Shown: in pieces, positions 7,671-16,505 of the stretch
How the letters are laid out: every line of letters begins with the position of its first letter
Numbering within the stretch: position 1 is the stretch's first letter
DNA from: CANKHA01 sp035652315
GTDB taxonomy: Bacteria; Pseudomonadota; Alphaproteobacteria; Rhizobiales; Xanthobacteraceae
Direction of reading: 5' to 3'
NCBI GenBank assembly: GCA_035652315.1
Contig: DASREA010000051.1
Span: 1 to 59,088 of the forward strand
Length of the DNA stretch: 59,088 nucleotides
The notes under the pieces: model-generated
What the model was told of the DNA's origin: nothing
Database searches by the model: none
Seen by the model: the letters and a program-made list of their open reading frames with translations, nothing else
Program-made: the position numbers and the translations under genes

Positions 7671-9287
7671 TCACTTCCCGGCGGGCTTGCGGTCCTTGGC
7701 GGCGCGCTCGCCGGTCTTGTGATACTCGCCCTTGACCGCCCATTCGGCTTCCTCGCGGTCGCGGTCCGACCAGTCGCCCAGCTCGTAGCCGTGCCAGGGC
7801 ACGCGCGGCGTCAGCTTGGGAAGCTGGAGCTGCTCCCAGATTTCCTTGGCGCGTTCCATGTATGGCTTGGCCGGCAGCGACACCGGCGGATAGTTCCACT
7901 TGCGCGTGGCGTCGATCAGGACCAGCGAGCCGAAATTCGCCTGCTGCGTCATGTCGCGCAGTTCCTTCTGCGGCGGCAGGCCGGAGGGATCGAGGCCGAT
8001 GGCGCGGTTGCCGAGCACCTTCATGTCGCGGTCGGGCTGCGTGCGGTAGGCGAGCGCCCAGAGCACCGATTCCAGATCGTTGGGATCGATGTCCTCGTCC
8101 ACGGCGATCACGTATTTGCCCGACGAGGCGTTGCGCCCGGCGATGGCGTAGAGCGCCTGCCAGACCATCGAGGGATTGCAGCGGCGCATCTGCACCACGC
8201 ACCAGGATTCCAGCGCGATTTCGTGCGCGGTGAAGTCGACGACGTCGGGCAGGCCGCAGTGGTTGCGCAGGAAGTAAAGATAGCCGTTGTCGTAGCCGAT
8301 CTTCTTCAGCTTGCTGCTTTCCGACGGCGGCATCTGGCTGATGATGCAGGTGAAGATCGGGTTCTTGCGGTGGGTGATGGCGGTGGTCTCGAACACCGCG
8401 TTGTAGACGCGCTCGCCCATGTAGCCGGTGAACTCGCCGAAAGGCGCCTCCGGCTCCAGATATTCGGTGGAGATGCGGCCCTCGATCACCAGCTCGGCAT
8501 GCGCCGGCACCAAGAGATCGACGGTCTTGCATTTGACGAGCTCGAGCGGTTCGCCGATCAGCGCGCCGGCTACCGCATATTCCTCGACGCCGTAAGGCGT
8601 GCGCGAGCCGGAGAGATAGGTCAGCGCCGGCGGGCCGCCGATCACCAACGCGGCTTCGACGTATTTCTGCCCGCGCTGGCGCATCTGGTCCCAATGCTTC
8701 CAGGCGTGTTTGCGCGGGCCGATGAACACGCCCATCTTGGTCGGGCCCTTCACCTGGCCGCGATAATTGCCGACGTTGATCCAGCCGCTTTCGGCGTCCT
8801 TGGTGACCCAGTTTGAAGCGGTCGTGTAAGGTCCGACGTCGAAGCCCGGCGTCGAATTGGGAATCGGGAATTCCTCGAGCCCGCCGTGCTCGAGCAGCGT
8901 GTCGCCCATGTGCACTTCGTCCTGCACATGGCCGCGCTCGACGATCTTGGCCTTCAGCGGCTTGGATTGCGCTTCCTGCCAGCGCTTGCGGATGTCCTTG
9001 ACCTCGCAGCCCATGCCGATGGCGTAGATTTCCGAGGAGCCGGCATAGATGCTCACCGCCACGCTGCCGTTGAGCTTTTCACCGCGCGCATTGGTGACGT
9101 TCTCGAACAGGAAGCCGGTGCGCTGCTCTTCCTTGAGGCCGCGAAACTGCCAGCGCACCAAGGGCATCAGCTCGGTGTCTTTGTTGATCGGAATGGTGAC
9201 GCGGGTCAGCTTGCCGCGCTTTTGCAGATTGGCGAGATGCGTGCGCAAGTCCTGCAGGTTGGTGGCGGCCTCCACTTTCGCGTCCAT
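7671..9287 (-). CDS. UbiD-family decarboxylase (copy 2)
   Basis: This 538-residue paralogue of the neighbouring UbiD gene shares long identical blocks with it, for example VTIPINKDTELMPLVRWQF and TGFLFENVTNARGE. It keeps the prFMN catalytic set in NVGNYRGQV and EAPFGEFTGY, so both copies should be active. Differences lie in the middle and C-terminal third, which could mean different substrates, or two subunits of one hetero-oligomer. It starts 18 bp after the preceding bicupin gene, with GGAGA upstream of the ATG, so it is translated from the same transcript. The family assignment is firm; the substrate is unknown. Confidence 0.92.
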   Translation of the reverse strand: MDAKVEAATNLQDLRTHLANLQKRGKLTRVTIPINKDTELMPLVRWQFRGLKEEQRTGFLFENVTNARGEKLNGSVAVSIYAGSSEIYAIGMGCEVKDIRKRWQEAQSKPLKAKIVERGHVQDEVHMGDTLLEHGGLEEFPIPNSTPGFDVGPYTTASNWVTKDAESGWINVGNYRGQVKGPTKMGVFIGPRKHAWKHWDQMRQRGQKYVEAALVIGGPPALTYLSGSRTPYGVEEYAVAGALIGEPLELVKCKTVDLLVPAHAELVIEGRISTEYLEPEAPFGEFTGYMGERVYNAVFETTAITHRKNPIFTCIISQMPPSESSKLKKIGYDNGYLYFLRNHCGLPDVVDFTAHEIALESWCVVQMRRCNPSMVWQALYAIAGRNASSGKYVIAVDEDIDPNDLESVLWALAYRTQPDRDMKVLGNRAIGLDPSGLPPQKELRDMTQQANFGSLVLIDATRKWNYPPVSLPAKPYMERAKEIWEQLQLPKLTPRVPWHGYELGDWSDRDREEAEWAVKGEYHKTGERAAKDRKPAGK

Positions 9288-9305
9288 CGACGACTCTCCG
9301 TCTCG

Positions 9306-10427
9306 TTACTCGGCCGCCACGCGCGGCGGCGGCAGATTTTCCAGCTCCTTGGCATAAGCGGCCTCCATGCGCGGCTCGATGCCGTTGGCGGCCAGCGCCT
9401 TCTTGAACAGGTCGCGCACCACCGGCGGCTCGTCGGCATAATCGATCTGCGTGCCGCCGAGGCGGCGGCTGATCCAGGAGAAAGGCACGCCCTGCGCGTT
9501 GCGGATCGACATGTTGCGGAAGGCGAGATAGCGCGCCGGCGTCGACCCGGTGTTGAAGTGCTGGTGATACATGCCGTTCGGCGGCACGATCAGCGTGCCG
9601 ATCTCCCAGTCGTAGCGCTTGGGCTCCTCGCCCTCGTACCACATCAGCGAATAGCCTTCGCCGCTGAGGATGATGACATAGGCGCCGGAGCCGTGCGAAT
9701 GCGCCTTCTTGTAGGTGCCGACCGGAAACTGCGAGATGTGGCTGGGCAGCGCGCCGCGCGCCATGTTGAAGCGGATATGGCCGCCGCCGCCGCCGCGCTC
9801 CTTGGCGCTCACGAGCGGGATGTTGACCGCGTCGGCGACGAAATTGGTGGTGAGCAGGAAGCCCTTCTGCTCGCCCTTGGCGCTGAAATAATCGGGCTCG
9901 CCGCTGAAGCGGTCCTTGAAGTCATAGGGCAGGTTGAAGACGAAATTCGGATCGCCGTACAAATTGAGCGCCTGCGGGGCGTAGGTCACCGCCACGTAGC
10001 GCGCCGGCTCCTTGCCCGAGCCGTTGAAATGCTGGTGATGGCAGTTCAGCGGAATGGCGAAGATCGCATTCTCCTTCCACTCGAAGGTGACGCGATCGCC
10101 GGCGTCGTTCCACACCGTGGTCGAGCCGCGGCCGGACAGGATGAGAATCATCTCCTCGAACAGTTGCCGCCGCGGCGCGAGCTTGCCGCCGGGCGGGATC
10201 TCGCAGACATAGCCGTCGTTGGAATTGCGCGAGGCCTCGTGGTTGAGGAAGACGCCTTTGCCGCCGCGCGCCGGCCAGGGTTTCAGCGCGACGTTGCGCA
10301 GGTTGCGGACGTACGTGGCGGGAATGATGTCCAAGCCCTGGCTGCGCACCCAGCGCTCGTAGGGCGTCTCCTTCTCCACCGCGAATTTCTGCGCGAGCTC
10401 TTCGTCAGCGACCGGCGCTCTCGACAT
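9306..10427 (-). CDS. Bicupin protein A
   Basis: This 373-residue protein has two cupin (double-stranded beta-helix) domains. The first covers about residues 70-150, with LFEEMILILSGRGS then HHQHFN. The second covers about 225-310, with KKAHSHGSGAYVIILSGEG then MYHQHFN. His clusters near 130-133, 243-245 and 288-290 are candidate metal ligands. No signal peptide is seen, so it should be cytoplasmic. It is the third of three tandem bicupins and lies 18 bp before a UbiD gene, which points to a role in the same pathway, as a dioxygenase-like enzyme, isomerase or binding protein. The exact reaction cannot be told from the sequence. Confidence 0.8.
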   Translation of the reverse strand: MSRAPVADEELAQKFAVEKETPYERWVRSQGLDIIPATYVRNLRNVALKPWPARGGKGVFLNHEASRNSNDGYVCEIPPGGKLAPRRQLFEEMILILSGRGSTTVWNDAGDRVTFEWKENAIFAIPLNCHHQHFNGSGKEPARYVAVTYAPQALNLYGDPNFVFNLPYDFKDRFSGEPDYFSAKGEQKGFLLTTNFVADAVNIPLVSAKERGGGGGHIRFNMARGALPSHISQFPVGTYKKAHSHGSGAYVIILSGEGYSLMWYEGEEPKRYDWEIGTLIVPPNGMYHQHFNTGSTPARYLAFRNMSIRNAQGVPFSWISRRLGGTQIDYADEPPVVRDLFKKALAANGIEPRMEAAYAKELENLPPPRVAAE

Positions 10428-10464
10428 GGCTTTCTAGTCCTTCGTTATGCTGCGCGGCGCGGCT

Positions 10465-11586
10465 CTACTCGGCCGCCGGGCGCGAATAGATCGACTCGTC
10501 GATGTATTTGCCCATTTGCGACTTCACGCCGGTCTTGGCGATCTCCTCCAGCCAGATGGCATGCAGGCGCGGGTCCTGGTCGGCATATTCGATCTGCGCG
10601 CCGCCGTCCTTGATGCTGACGTCGCTGCGGCGGCCTTCGGAGCCGAGACGGCGCTCCAGCACGATCGGATAGCGCTTGCTGCCAAAGCCGAGCGCGAGGT
10701 AGCGCGCGGGGCGCGCGCTGGTGTCGAAATGCTGGTGGAACATCTCGTCCGGCGGGGCGAAGACGACGCCGTGCTTCCACTCCACGCGCTTATAGTCCTT
10801 GTCGCCGTGATACCAGAGCAGGCTGTAGCCGCTGCCGTGAATGAACAGCACGTGCAGGCCGGGCCCGTGGCGGTGGCCTTTCTTGTAGGTGCCGACCGGC
10901 ATTTCCGAGACGTGCGCGCCGATCGAGCTTTCGCTCAGCAGGAACTGAATGTTCGAGGAGCCGGCGCCGCGCGCTTCCCAGGCCTTCAATTCGAAAGCGC
11001 CGAGATCGGGAACGAAGTTCGTCTCCCACAGATGGCGGCCGGGGCGGATCGAGGTCATCTCGCCTTCGCCGGCGTAATAGCCGGCCGGCTGCTCGCGCTC
11101 GGGGAACTCGTAGGGATTGTCGAAGAAGAATTTCTCGTCGTGGAGAATATTCATCATCACGCGCAGATCGTTGGCGCAGGCGAGCCGCGCCGGCTCCCGC
11201 CCCGAGGCGTTGAAGATGCGGTACTTGGCGTTGAGCGGCGGCGCGAACATGGCGCGCGGGCCCCATTCGAAGGAGCGCTTGGTGCCGTCCGGCAGCTCTA
11301 CCACCATGCTGCCCTGGCCGGAGAGCACGTAGAAGATTTCGTCGTAGAGATGCTGCTGCGGCGCCGAGCTGCCGCCGGGCGGAATTTCCAGGACGAAGAT
11401 GGTCATCCAATCGCCGCGGCCGTGCAAATGCACGAAGGAAGCCTGACACTTGTCGCCGAGCCGCGGCCAGGGCGCCACCGCGGCGGTGGTCAGGTCGACG
11501 CCGAAATCCTCATGGATCGGGATGCCTTCCTTCTTCGTCCACTCGAGATAGGGATCGACCAGGAATTTGGGTTGCGCGGCGCTCAT
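10465..11586 (-). CDS. Bicupin protein B
   Basis: This 373-residue bicupin is closely related to protein C just upstream and more distantly to protein A. The first cupin holds YDEIFYVLSGQGSMVVE, the second GTYKKGHRHGPGLHVLFIHG and EMFHQHFDTSARPARYLAL. Relatives are sometimes labelled ethanolamine ammonia-lyase-activating protein; nothing here supports that name, because no ethanolamine genes are nearby. Its start overlaps the stop of protein C by 4 bp (ATGA), and the gap to protein A is 37 bp, so the three are very likely one transcription unit. Confidence 0.8.
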   Translation of the reverse strand: MSAAQPKFLVDPYLEWTKKEGIPIHEDFGVDLTTAAVAPWPRLGDKCQASFVHLHGRGDWMTIFVLEIPPGGSSAPQQHLYDEIFYVLSGQGSMVVELPDGTKRSFEWGPRAMFAPPLNAKYRIFNASGREPARLACANDLRVMMNILHDEKFFFDNPYEFPEREQPAGYYAGEGEMTSIRPGRHLWETNFVPDLGAFELKAWEARGAGSSNIQFLLSESSIGAHVSEMPVGTYKKGHRHGPGLHVLFIHGSGYSLLWYHGDKDYKRVEWKHGVVFAPPDEMFHQHFDTSARPARYLALGFGSKRYPIVLERRLGSEGRRSDVSIKDGGAQIEYADQDPRLHAIWLEEIAKTGVKSQMGKYIDESIYSRPAAE

Positions 11587-12728
11587 GCCATCTCCTTCCT
11601 GATCTTTTCCTCGTCGAAATAGCGGCTCATGCGTGAGGGCACGCCGGCCTTGTCGAGCTCGCGCAGCCAGATCCGGTGAATGCGCGGGTCCTGATCCTCA
11701 TAATTGATTTGTATGCCGCCCTCGTCGACCGAGGCTTCCGGCCGCGTCTTGCGCTCGACCTTGCGCGCCAGCACCGGATAGCGGTGGCTGCCGAGCGAGA
11801 CGGCGAGATAACGCGCCGGCTCCTTGCCGGTGTTGAAGTGCTGATGGAACATGCCGTCCGGCGGAGCGAAGACGAAACCGTGCCGCCATTCGTGGCGCTC
11901 GAAATCGGCGTCGCCTTCCTTCCACATCAGCGTATAGCCCGAGCCGGTGACGGCGAAGACATGGGCGCCGGGGCCGTGGCGGTGGCCCTTCTTGTAGGTG
12001 CCGACCGGCATCTCCGAAGTATGCGCGTGCATCGAGCTGTCGGCGAGGATGATCTTGATGTTGCGGCTGCCGGCGCCGCGCGCCTCCCATTCCGGCAATT
12101 CGAAGGAGCCGAGATCGGGGACGAAATTGGTCTCCCACATATGCTTGCCGGGCGCGATGGGGAGAAAATCGCCTTCGCCGCTGTAATAGCCCTCGCGCCC
12201 GACACGCCCGGCGAAGCGGAAGGGATTGTCGAAGAGGAATCTCTCGTTGCGATAGACGTTCATCAGGAAGGGCAGATCGTTGGCGGAGACGAGCCGCGCG
12301 GTTTCGCTGCCGGAGGCGTTGAACAGCCGGAACGGCGCGTTCAGCGGCGGCGAGAACAGCGCGCGCGGCCCCCATTCGAAGGTGGTGCTGCGCCCGTCGG
12401 CGGTTTCGATGGCGGCGCTGCCATGGCCGGAGAGGACGTAGAAGACCTCATCATACATATGCCGCATCGGGTCGCTGCGGCCGCCGGGCGGAATGTCGAT
12501 GACCTGCAGGGCGACGAAGTCGCCGCGCCCGCGCAGATGCACGAAGCCCGCGCGGCAGCCGCCGCCGAGCCGCGCCCAAGGCGCGGTCTCAGCGCCGTGC
12601 AGATCGACGGCGACGCCGTCGAGCACGGGAATGCCTTGCGCCTTGGTCCATTCCAGGTAGCTGTCGATGAGATAGCGAAGGGCGGCGTTGTTGTTCGCCG
12701 TATGGGTTGCCGTCTCGGTTGCCGTCAT
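11583..12728 (-). CDS. Bicupin protein C, first gene of the cupin-UbiD operon
   Basis: The protein has 381 residues if it starts at MTATETATHT. The frame is open 91 codons further upstream, but that part is Arg/Pro-rich, does not match paralogue B, and would run through the promoter region, so this start is preferred; AGGAA motifs precede it. The domain layout is the same as in protein B: YDEVFYVLSGHGSAAIE in the first cupin, TYKKGHRHGPGAHVFAVTG and MFHQHFNTGKEPARYLAV in the second. It leads the five-gene minus-strand operon. The 315-bp divergent region upstream contains an 18-bp dyad shared with other promoters of the locus. Confidence 0.8.
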   Translation of the reverse strand: MTATETATHTANNNAALRYLIDSYLEWTKAQGIPVLDGVAVDLHGAETAPWARLGGGCRAGFVHLRGRGDFVALQVIDIPPGGRSDPMRHMYDEVFYVLSGHGSAAIETADGRSTTFEWGPRALFSPPLNAPFRLFNASGSETARLVSANDLPFLMNVYRNERFLFDNPFRFAGRVGREGYYSGEGDFLPIAPGKHMWETNFVPDLGSFELPEWEARGAGSRNIKIILADSSMHAHTSEMPVGTYKKGHRHGPGAHVFAVTGSGYTLMWKEGDADFERHEWRHGFVFAPPDGMFHQHFNTGKEPARYLAVSLGSHRYPVLARKVERKTRPEASVDEGGIQINYEDQDPRIHRIWLRELDKAGVPSRMSRYFDEEKIRKEMA

Positions 12729-12921
12729 CTTCCTGCCCGTTCCTGCCGACGTCCTCCGGCGCGGCGGATCGGCCCGCCTCCGGCGCGCGCGCCGGCTATT
12801 CCTAATCCCGATCGCGCCGCGGTGCCACGATTGCTTTGACCTTGGCAGGCCAGCGATTTTCGCCGCCGCCTGGCGCTTCCGCCGGCACCATAATGCGCCT
12901 GTCCCGCAGGCGAAAGCAAAA

Positions 12922-12939
12922 ATTGAAATTCGTTTCGAT
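12922..12939. promoter_or_regulatory. Candidate IclR operator, site A, in the 315-bp divergent region 12729-13043
   Basis: ATTGAAATTCGTTTCGAT is an inverted repeat of 7-bp arms (6 of 7 paired) around TTCG. It lies 194 bp from the bicupin C start and 104 bp before the TctC-like gene. Read on the other strand it begins ATCGAAACGAAT, matching sites at 15093, 16071 and 20635. Apart from this site I see no gene in 12729-13043. Confidence 0.5.
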
Positions 12940-13043
12940 TTTGTCCAAAGTGGCCGCCTAGGCTTTGGTGGGGGTTGCGGCGACGCCCGCGCCGGCGGCA
13001 AACAAGCGCGGGCCCACCCGCCCAGGGGAGGAGGACTTCATCC

Positions 13044-14093
13044 ATGCGCAAATTGCTATGCGCCGCGATCGGCGGCTGCGCCGCCTTGCTGGCTGCGGCG
13101 GGTGTCTGCCGCGCCGATCCCATCGCCGATTTTTACCACGGCAAGACCATCCGTTTCGTCATCGGCTCAAACACCGGCGGCAGTTATGACACTTACAGCC
13201 GCGCGCTCGCCGCCTATCTCGGCAAGCACATTCCCGGCGCGCCGGCGGTGGTGACGGAAAACATGCCCGGCGCCTCGGGGACCAAGTCGGCCAACTATCT
13301 TGGCGAGGTGGCGCCGAAGGACGGCACCGTGATCGGGCTGTTCAATCAGAGCATGGCGCAGCGGCAGAAGCTTTATCCGAACACGATCCACATCGATCTC
13401 GGCAAGTTCAGCTGGATCGGGGCGATGAACCGGTCCACCAACGTCTTCATCACCTGGCACACCTCGGGCGTGCGCACGATCGAGGACGCCAAGAAGAAAG
13501 AAGTGGCCATGGGCGCGCTCGCCGCCAATGGCGGCAACGCCACCTATCCCTGGCTGCTCAACGCCTTTCTCGGCACCAAATTCAAGGTCGTGCTTGGCTA
13601 TCCCGGCGGCAACACCATCGAGCTCGCCATGGAGCGCGGCGAAGTGGAGGGCCGCGGCGCGGTGGTCTGGAGCGGGCTGAAGGCGGGCTGGCCGCAATGG
13701 ATCCAGGAGAAGAAGGTCAACATCCTGGTGCAGATCGCGCTGAAGAAGGAGCCCGACCTTCCGGATGTGCCGCTGCTCACCGATCTGGCGCGGACGCCGG
13801 ACGAGTTGAAGGTGATGCGCTTCCTTTCCGCCGACAGCGCCATGGGCTTCCCGGTGACGGCGCCGCCCGGCATTCCGGCGGATCGCCTCGCCGCCTTGCG
13901 CAAGGCGTTCATGGACACGATGAACGATCCGGAATTCCTCAAGGCCGTCGAGCAGCGCAAGCTCGATATCGAGCCGAGTTCCGGCGAGGAAGTGCAGCGG
14001 ATCGTCGAGGACATCACAAGCACGCCGGACGAGCTGATCGCAAAGATCAACGCCGCGCTGGAGGCGGCGGGAGCCAAAACCGACAAGAACTAG
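13044..14093 (+). CDS. TctC/Bug-family periplasmic binding protein 1
   Basis: This 349-residue solute-binding protein of the tripartite tricarboxylate transporter (TTT) type starts MRKLLCAAIGGCAALLAAAG and has a signal peptide probably cleaved after CRA. The start is chosen because a strong AGGGGAGGAGG lies just upstream; a longer open frame exists but has no signal peptide. The Bug fold is shown by VIGSNTGGSYDTYSR at the ligand site and by NMPGASGTKSANYL. It probably delivers a carboxylate to a TctAB-type permease, for which the fused protein at 18572 is the local candidate. It is transcribed divergently from the cupin-UbiD operon. Confidence 0.88.
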   Translation: MRKLLCAAIGGCAALLAAAGVCRADPIADFYHGKTIRFVIGSNTGGSYDTYSRALAAYLGKHIPGAPAVVTENMPGASGTKSANYLGEVAPKDGTVIGLFNQSMAQRQKLYPNTIHIDLGKFSWIGAMNRSTNVFITWHTSGVRTIEDAKKKEVAMGALAANGGNATYPWLLNAFLGTKFKVVLGYPGGNTIELAMERGEVEGRGAVVWSGLKAGWPQWIQEKKVNILVQIALKKEPDLPDVPLLTDLARTPDELKVMRFLSADSAMGFPVTAPPGIPADRLAALRKAFMDTMNDPEFLKAVEQRKLDIEPSSGEEVQRIVEDITSTPDELIAKINAALEAAGAKTDKN

Positions 14094-15049
14094 ACGGCGT
14101 TGTCCTCGCGGTAGAGGCCGAGTGCGCGTAGCGCCGGCGTATCGTGCACGGAGAAGAGAAGCGCATCCTCCGATGCCGACCGATTGATATGCTGATGCCG
14201 TGCCCAGTTGGGCAGGGCGAAGCAGTCATTCTGCGCCCAGCTCAGCGTCTCGCCGTCGACGAGCGTCTGTCCCTTTCCGCGGATCACGAAATAAACGGCG
14301 CTCGAGGTGCGCCGCCGTTGGCTTGTCGCGAACCCCGGCGGCAGGCTTTGCGCCTGGCAAGCCAGCGTGGGCAATGCCGGGCCGCCGGCCTTGTCGTGGT
14401 ATTCGTAAAGCTTGCCGTCCGCCGGCGTGACCGGACGCCGCGCCAATTCCGGTTCGACGTCGCGCCAGCGATAACGCAATTGAAGGTTGGGCCGGCCGTC
14501 GCCGTCCGGTCCCGGTTGATCCTTGCCGCTGCCCGGCTCGTAAAAGGTTTGATTGAGGCCCAGCACCAGGCCGACATCGAGCACATCGAGCCAATAGGCG
14601 GCCGCGCCGGATTCGTTGTGATGATCGTGCCAGGCCCAGCTCGGCGTCAGCACCAAGTCGTAGTCCTCCATGACGCAGCGCTCGCCGTCGACGATCGTGC
14701 TCAGCTTCGGATGGCCTTTGATGATGAAGCGCAGCGCCGCGATGCTGTGGCGGTGCGCCCAGGCGGTCTCGCCGGGCCGAATCATCTGCACGCCCATGTT
14801 GAGCGTATGCGTGGTGCCGCGGGGCAGGCCGGGATTCTGGAAAATCAGGCTGCGCCGCGCCTGCAGCGCTTCCTGCATCACGTCGCCGGCCTCGTCGAGC
14901 AGGCGCGCGACCTCCGGCCAGCGCCAGAGTGCGGGCACGCCGGCAGGCTTCGGCCCGCCGATTGCGCGCATGAGAAATTCTTCCGACTTCCATTGCCCGC
15001 GCATGTGGGCGGCGGCGAGCTTGGCGTCGAAAGCGGCCATGCCGTGCAT
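14090..15049 (-). CDS. Gentisate 1,2-dioxygenase-like cupin protein
   Basis: This 319-residue bicupin resembles ring-cleaving gentisate and 1-hydroxy-2-naphthoate dioxygenases. Key stretches are AHRHSIAALRFIIKG and SWAWHDHHNES in the first cupin, where His residues would bind Fe(II), and SAVYFVIRGKGQTLVDGE and NWARHQHINRS in the second. Length is slightly below the usual 340-380. It could open the ring of a hydroxybenzoate-type intermediate; the exact substrate is uncertain. A strong AGGAGGAG precedes the start. Its TAG stop shares the tetranucleotide CTAG with the stop of the convergent binding-protein gene. Confidence 0.82.
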   Translation of the reverse strand: MHGMAAFDAKLAAAHMRGQWKSEEFLMRAIGGPKPAGVPALWRWPEVARLLDEAGDVMQEALQARRSLIFQNPGLPRGTTHTLNMGVQMIRPGETAWAHRHSIAALRFIIKGHPKLSTIVDGERCVMEDYDLVLTPSWAWHDHHNESGAAAYWLDVLDVGLVLGLNQTFYEPGSGKDQPGPDGDGRPNLQLRYRWRDVEPELARRPVTPADGKLYEYHDKAGGPALPTLACQAQSLPPGFATSQRRRTSSAVYFVIRGKGQTLVDGETLSWAQNDCFALPNWARHQHINRSASEDALLFSVHDTPALRALGLYREDNAV

Positions 15050-15092
15050 GCGGCTCCTCCTGCAAAACAGTCGCAGGGCAAAGCCTATAGAA

Positions 15093-15110
15093 ATCGAAAT
15101 GAATGTCGAG
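15093..15110. promoter_or_regulatory. Candidate IclR operator, site B
   Basis: ATCGAAATGAATGTCGAG lies 44 bp upstream of the gentisate-dioxygenase-like start, where an operator overlapping the promoter would be expected. It matches site A (other strand) at 14 of 18 positions. The inverted arms pair at 5 of 7 positions. Confidence 0.5.
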
Positions 15111-15142
15111 TTCTGTTTAGCGGCTAGGGTTAGCCGGCCGGC

Positions 15143-15967
15143 CTACGGCTCGTCCGGCGCATAGCCGAGCCGGCGCGACAGTTCCTCGGCGGTGCGTTTG
15201 AGCGCGAGGGCCGGTTTGCCTTTCGCGTTGGTGTCGAAGCCGGTGATGGCGCCGATCAGCGCGATACTGAGGGCAAGACGCCCATTGAGGGCGAATACCG
15301 GCGCGGCCACCGCGCCAATGTTGGGCGTTTCCTCGCCGAGTCCGCGCGCGACTCCGAGTTTGCGCACCTCCGCGCGCATCGTTTCTATGTCCTTCAGGGT
15401 GATGGCGTGGCCTTTCGCCGGCGCCGCCAGCTCCCGCTGGACAAAAGGCGCGGTCGTCGCTTCAGGCAGATAGGTGAGAAAGATTCGCCCCGACGCGCTG
15501 TGCAAAACGGAAAGATTGCGCCCCTCGCGGGTGCGCACGGCGGAAACAAGCTGCGCCTGTTCGCAGCGGATCACCGTCGGCCCGTTGGTGCCCCACATGG
15601 TGATCAGCGCGGCGAGGCCGGTCTCCTCGGCGAGCGGGATCAAGGCTTCGCTGGCGAAGCGTACCGCATCCACTTTGCCAAGCGCCGCGACGCCGAGCTG
15701 AACCAGCTCGGACCCGAGATCGTAGAGACCGCTGACCGGGTTGTGCTCGACGAGCCGGGTGTTGGTCAGCCCGAGCAGATAGCGGTGCGAGCGCGGCGCC
15801 GACATGCCGGCCGCGCTCGCAATTTCGCTCAAGGTGGCGGGCCGTCCGAGCGATGCAATGACGCGCAGCAGCGACACGGCAACGACGATGGACCGGTTGC
15901 CGTGACGCGGCAGGCCCTTGGCTCGGGTCTTGGCCTTGGATTTTCGGGATTGCGGGGACGAAGCCAT
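15143..15967 (-). CDS. IclR-family transcriptional regulator
   Basis: This 274-residue protein has an N-terminal winged helix-turn-helix (about 25-85: SIVVAVSLLRVIASLG, LSEIASAAGMSAPRSHRYLLGL) and a C-terminal IclR effector domain (about 100-265). IclR proteins often control aromatic and carboxylate catabolism and bind an inducer in the C-terminal domain. A basic Lys/Arg-rich N-terminal tail precedes the DNA-binding domain. It sits in the middle of the catabolic block, divergent from the Rieske gene, with a candidate operator in the shared promoter region, so autoregulation is likely. It is the only dedicated one-component regulator in 5.8-29 kb. Confidence 0.9.
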   Translation of the reverse strand: MASSPQSRKSKAKTRAKGLPRHGNRSIVVAVSLLRVIASLGRPATLSEIASAAGMSAPRSHRYLLGLTNTRLVEHNPVSGLYDLGSELVQLGVAALGKVDAVRFASEALIPLAEETGLAALITMWGTNGPTVIRCEQAQLVSAVRTREGRNLSVLHSASGRIFLTYLPEATTAPFVQRELAAPAKGHAITLKDIETMRAEVRKLGVARGLGEETPNIGAVAAPVFALNGRLALSIALIGAITGFDTNAKGKPALALKRTAEELSRRLGYAPDEP

Positions 15968-16070
15968 GACCCAAACTGGTGAATCAAATGGAGGTGGGCA
16001 ATCTGCCTGAGACGCTCCGGGGCCGCAACGACTCTCTGGACTTCGCCCCCTGAACCTGCGATAATCAAAA

Positions 16071-16088
16071 ATCGTAACGCATTTCGAA
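16071..16088. promoter_or_regulatory. Candidate IclR operator, site D, between iclR-type and Rieske genes
   Basis: ATCGTAACGCATTTCGAA has 7-bp arms around CGCA (5 of 7 paired). On the other strand it reads TTCGAAATGCGTT, sharing the TCGAAA core of sites A, B and C. It lies 104 bp from the regulator start and 69 bp from the Rieske start, in a relatively AT-rich stretch. Confidence 0.45.
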
Positions 16089-16156
16089 AATTAATAGCAA
16101 GCGCTTTTTCGCGGCGCCGCAAGCAGAACCGACGCAACCATAAGAACTTACGCCGA

Positions 16157-16465
16157 ATGACAGAATATATCGTGGGGAAAATTGGCGATATTCCCGAAGG
16201 GAAGGCCATCGCCGTCGAGGCGGGCCACCGCGCCATCGCCGTTTTCCGTGTAGCCGGAAAGCTGTATGCCATCGCCAACAAGTGCCCGCACAAGGGCGCT
16301 TCGCTTTGCGAGGGGGAAATTGTTGTCAAGGACGGCGTGGTCCGCTGCCCTTGGCATCACTGGAACTGGCGCCTGGCAGACGGCACCTTGGAAGCCGACC
16401 GGCGCCAGGGCTTGCGCACGTTTGAAGTCGCCGTGGATGGCGATGACGTTGTGGTGCGGACCTGA
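16157..16465 (+). CDS. Rieske [2Fe-2S] ferredoxin (NirD-like small protein)
   Basis: This 102-residue single-domain Rieske protein has both cluster motifs: CPHKGASLCEG and CPWHHWNW, supplying two Cys and two His ligands. Such small Rieske ferredoxins pass electrons to ring-hydroxylating oxygenases, or are the small subunit of nitrite reductase. Neither a terminal oxygenase nor a nitrite reductase is present here, so the partner is unknown. It is the first gene of a plus-strand set that continues into the amidohydrolase 40 bp later. No clear Shine-Dalgarno sequence precedes the ATG. Confidence 0.88.
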   Translation: MTEYIVGKIGDIPEGKAIAVEAGHRAIAVFRVAGKLYAIANKCPHKGASLCEGEIVVKDGVVRCPWHHWNWRLADGTLEADRRQGLRTFEVAVDGDDVVVRT

Positions 16466-16505
16466 GCGGGATTAATCGCTTCGAAATCGCGGAGCCGAGA
16501 AAGCC

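Noticed and set aside
8886..10613. A 575-codon open frame on the plus strand
   Set aside because: It is antisense to the UbiD and bicupin genes, whose products have clear family motifs; the plus-strand product has none.
16468..16485. A fifth IclR-type site between the Rieske and amidohydrolase genes
   Set aside because: Only about half of the positions match site A, and it lies inside an operon gap of 40 bp, so it may be chance.
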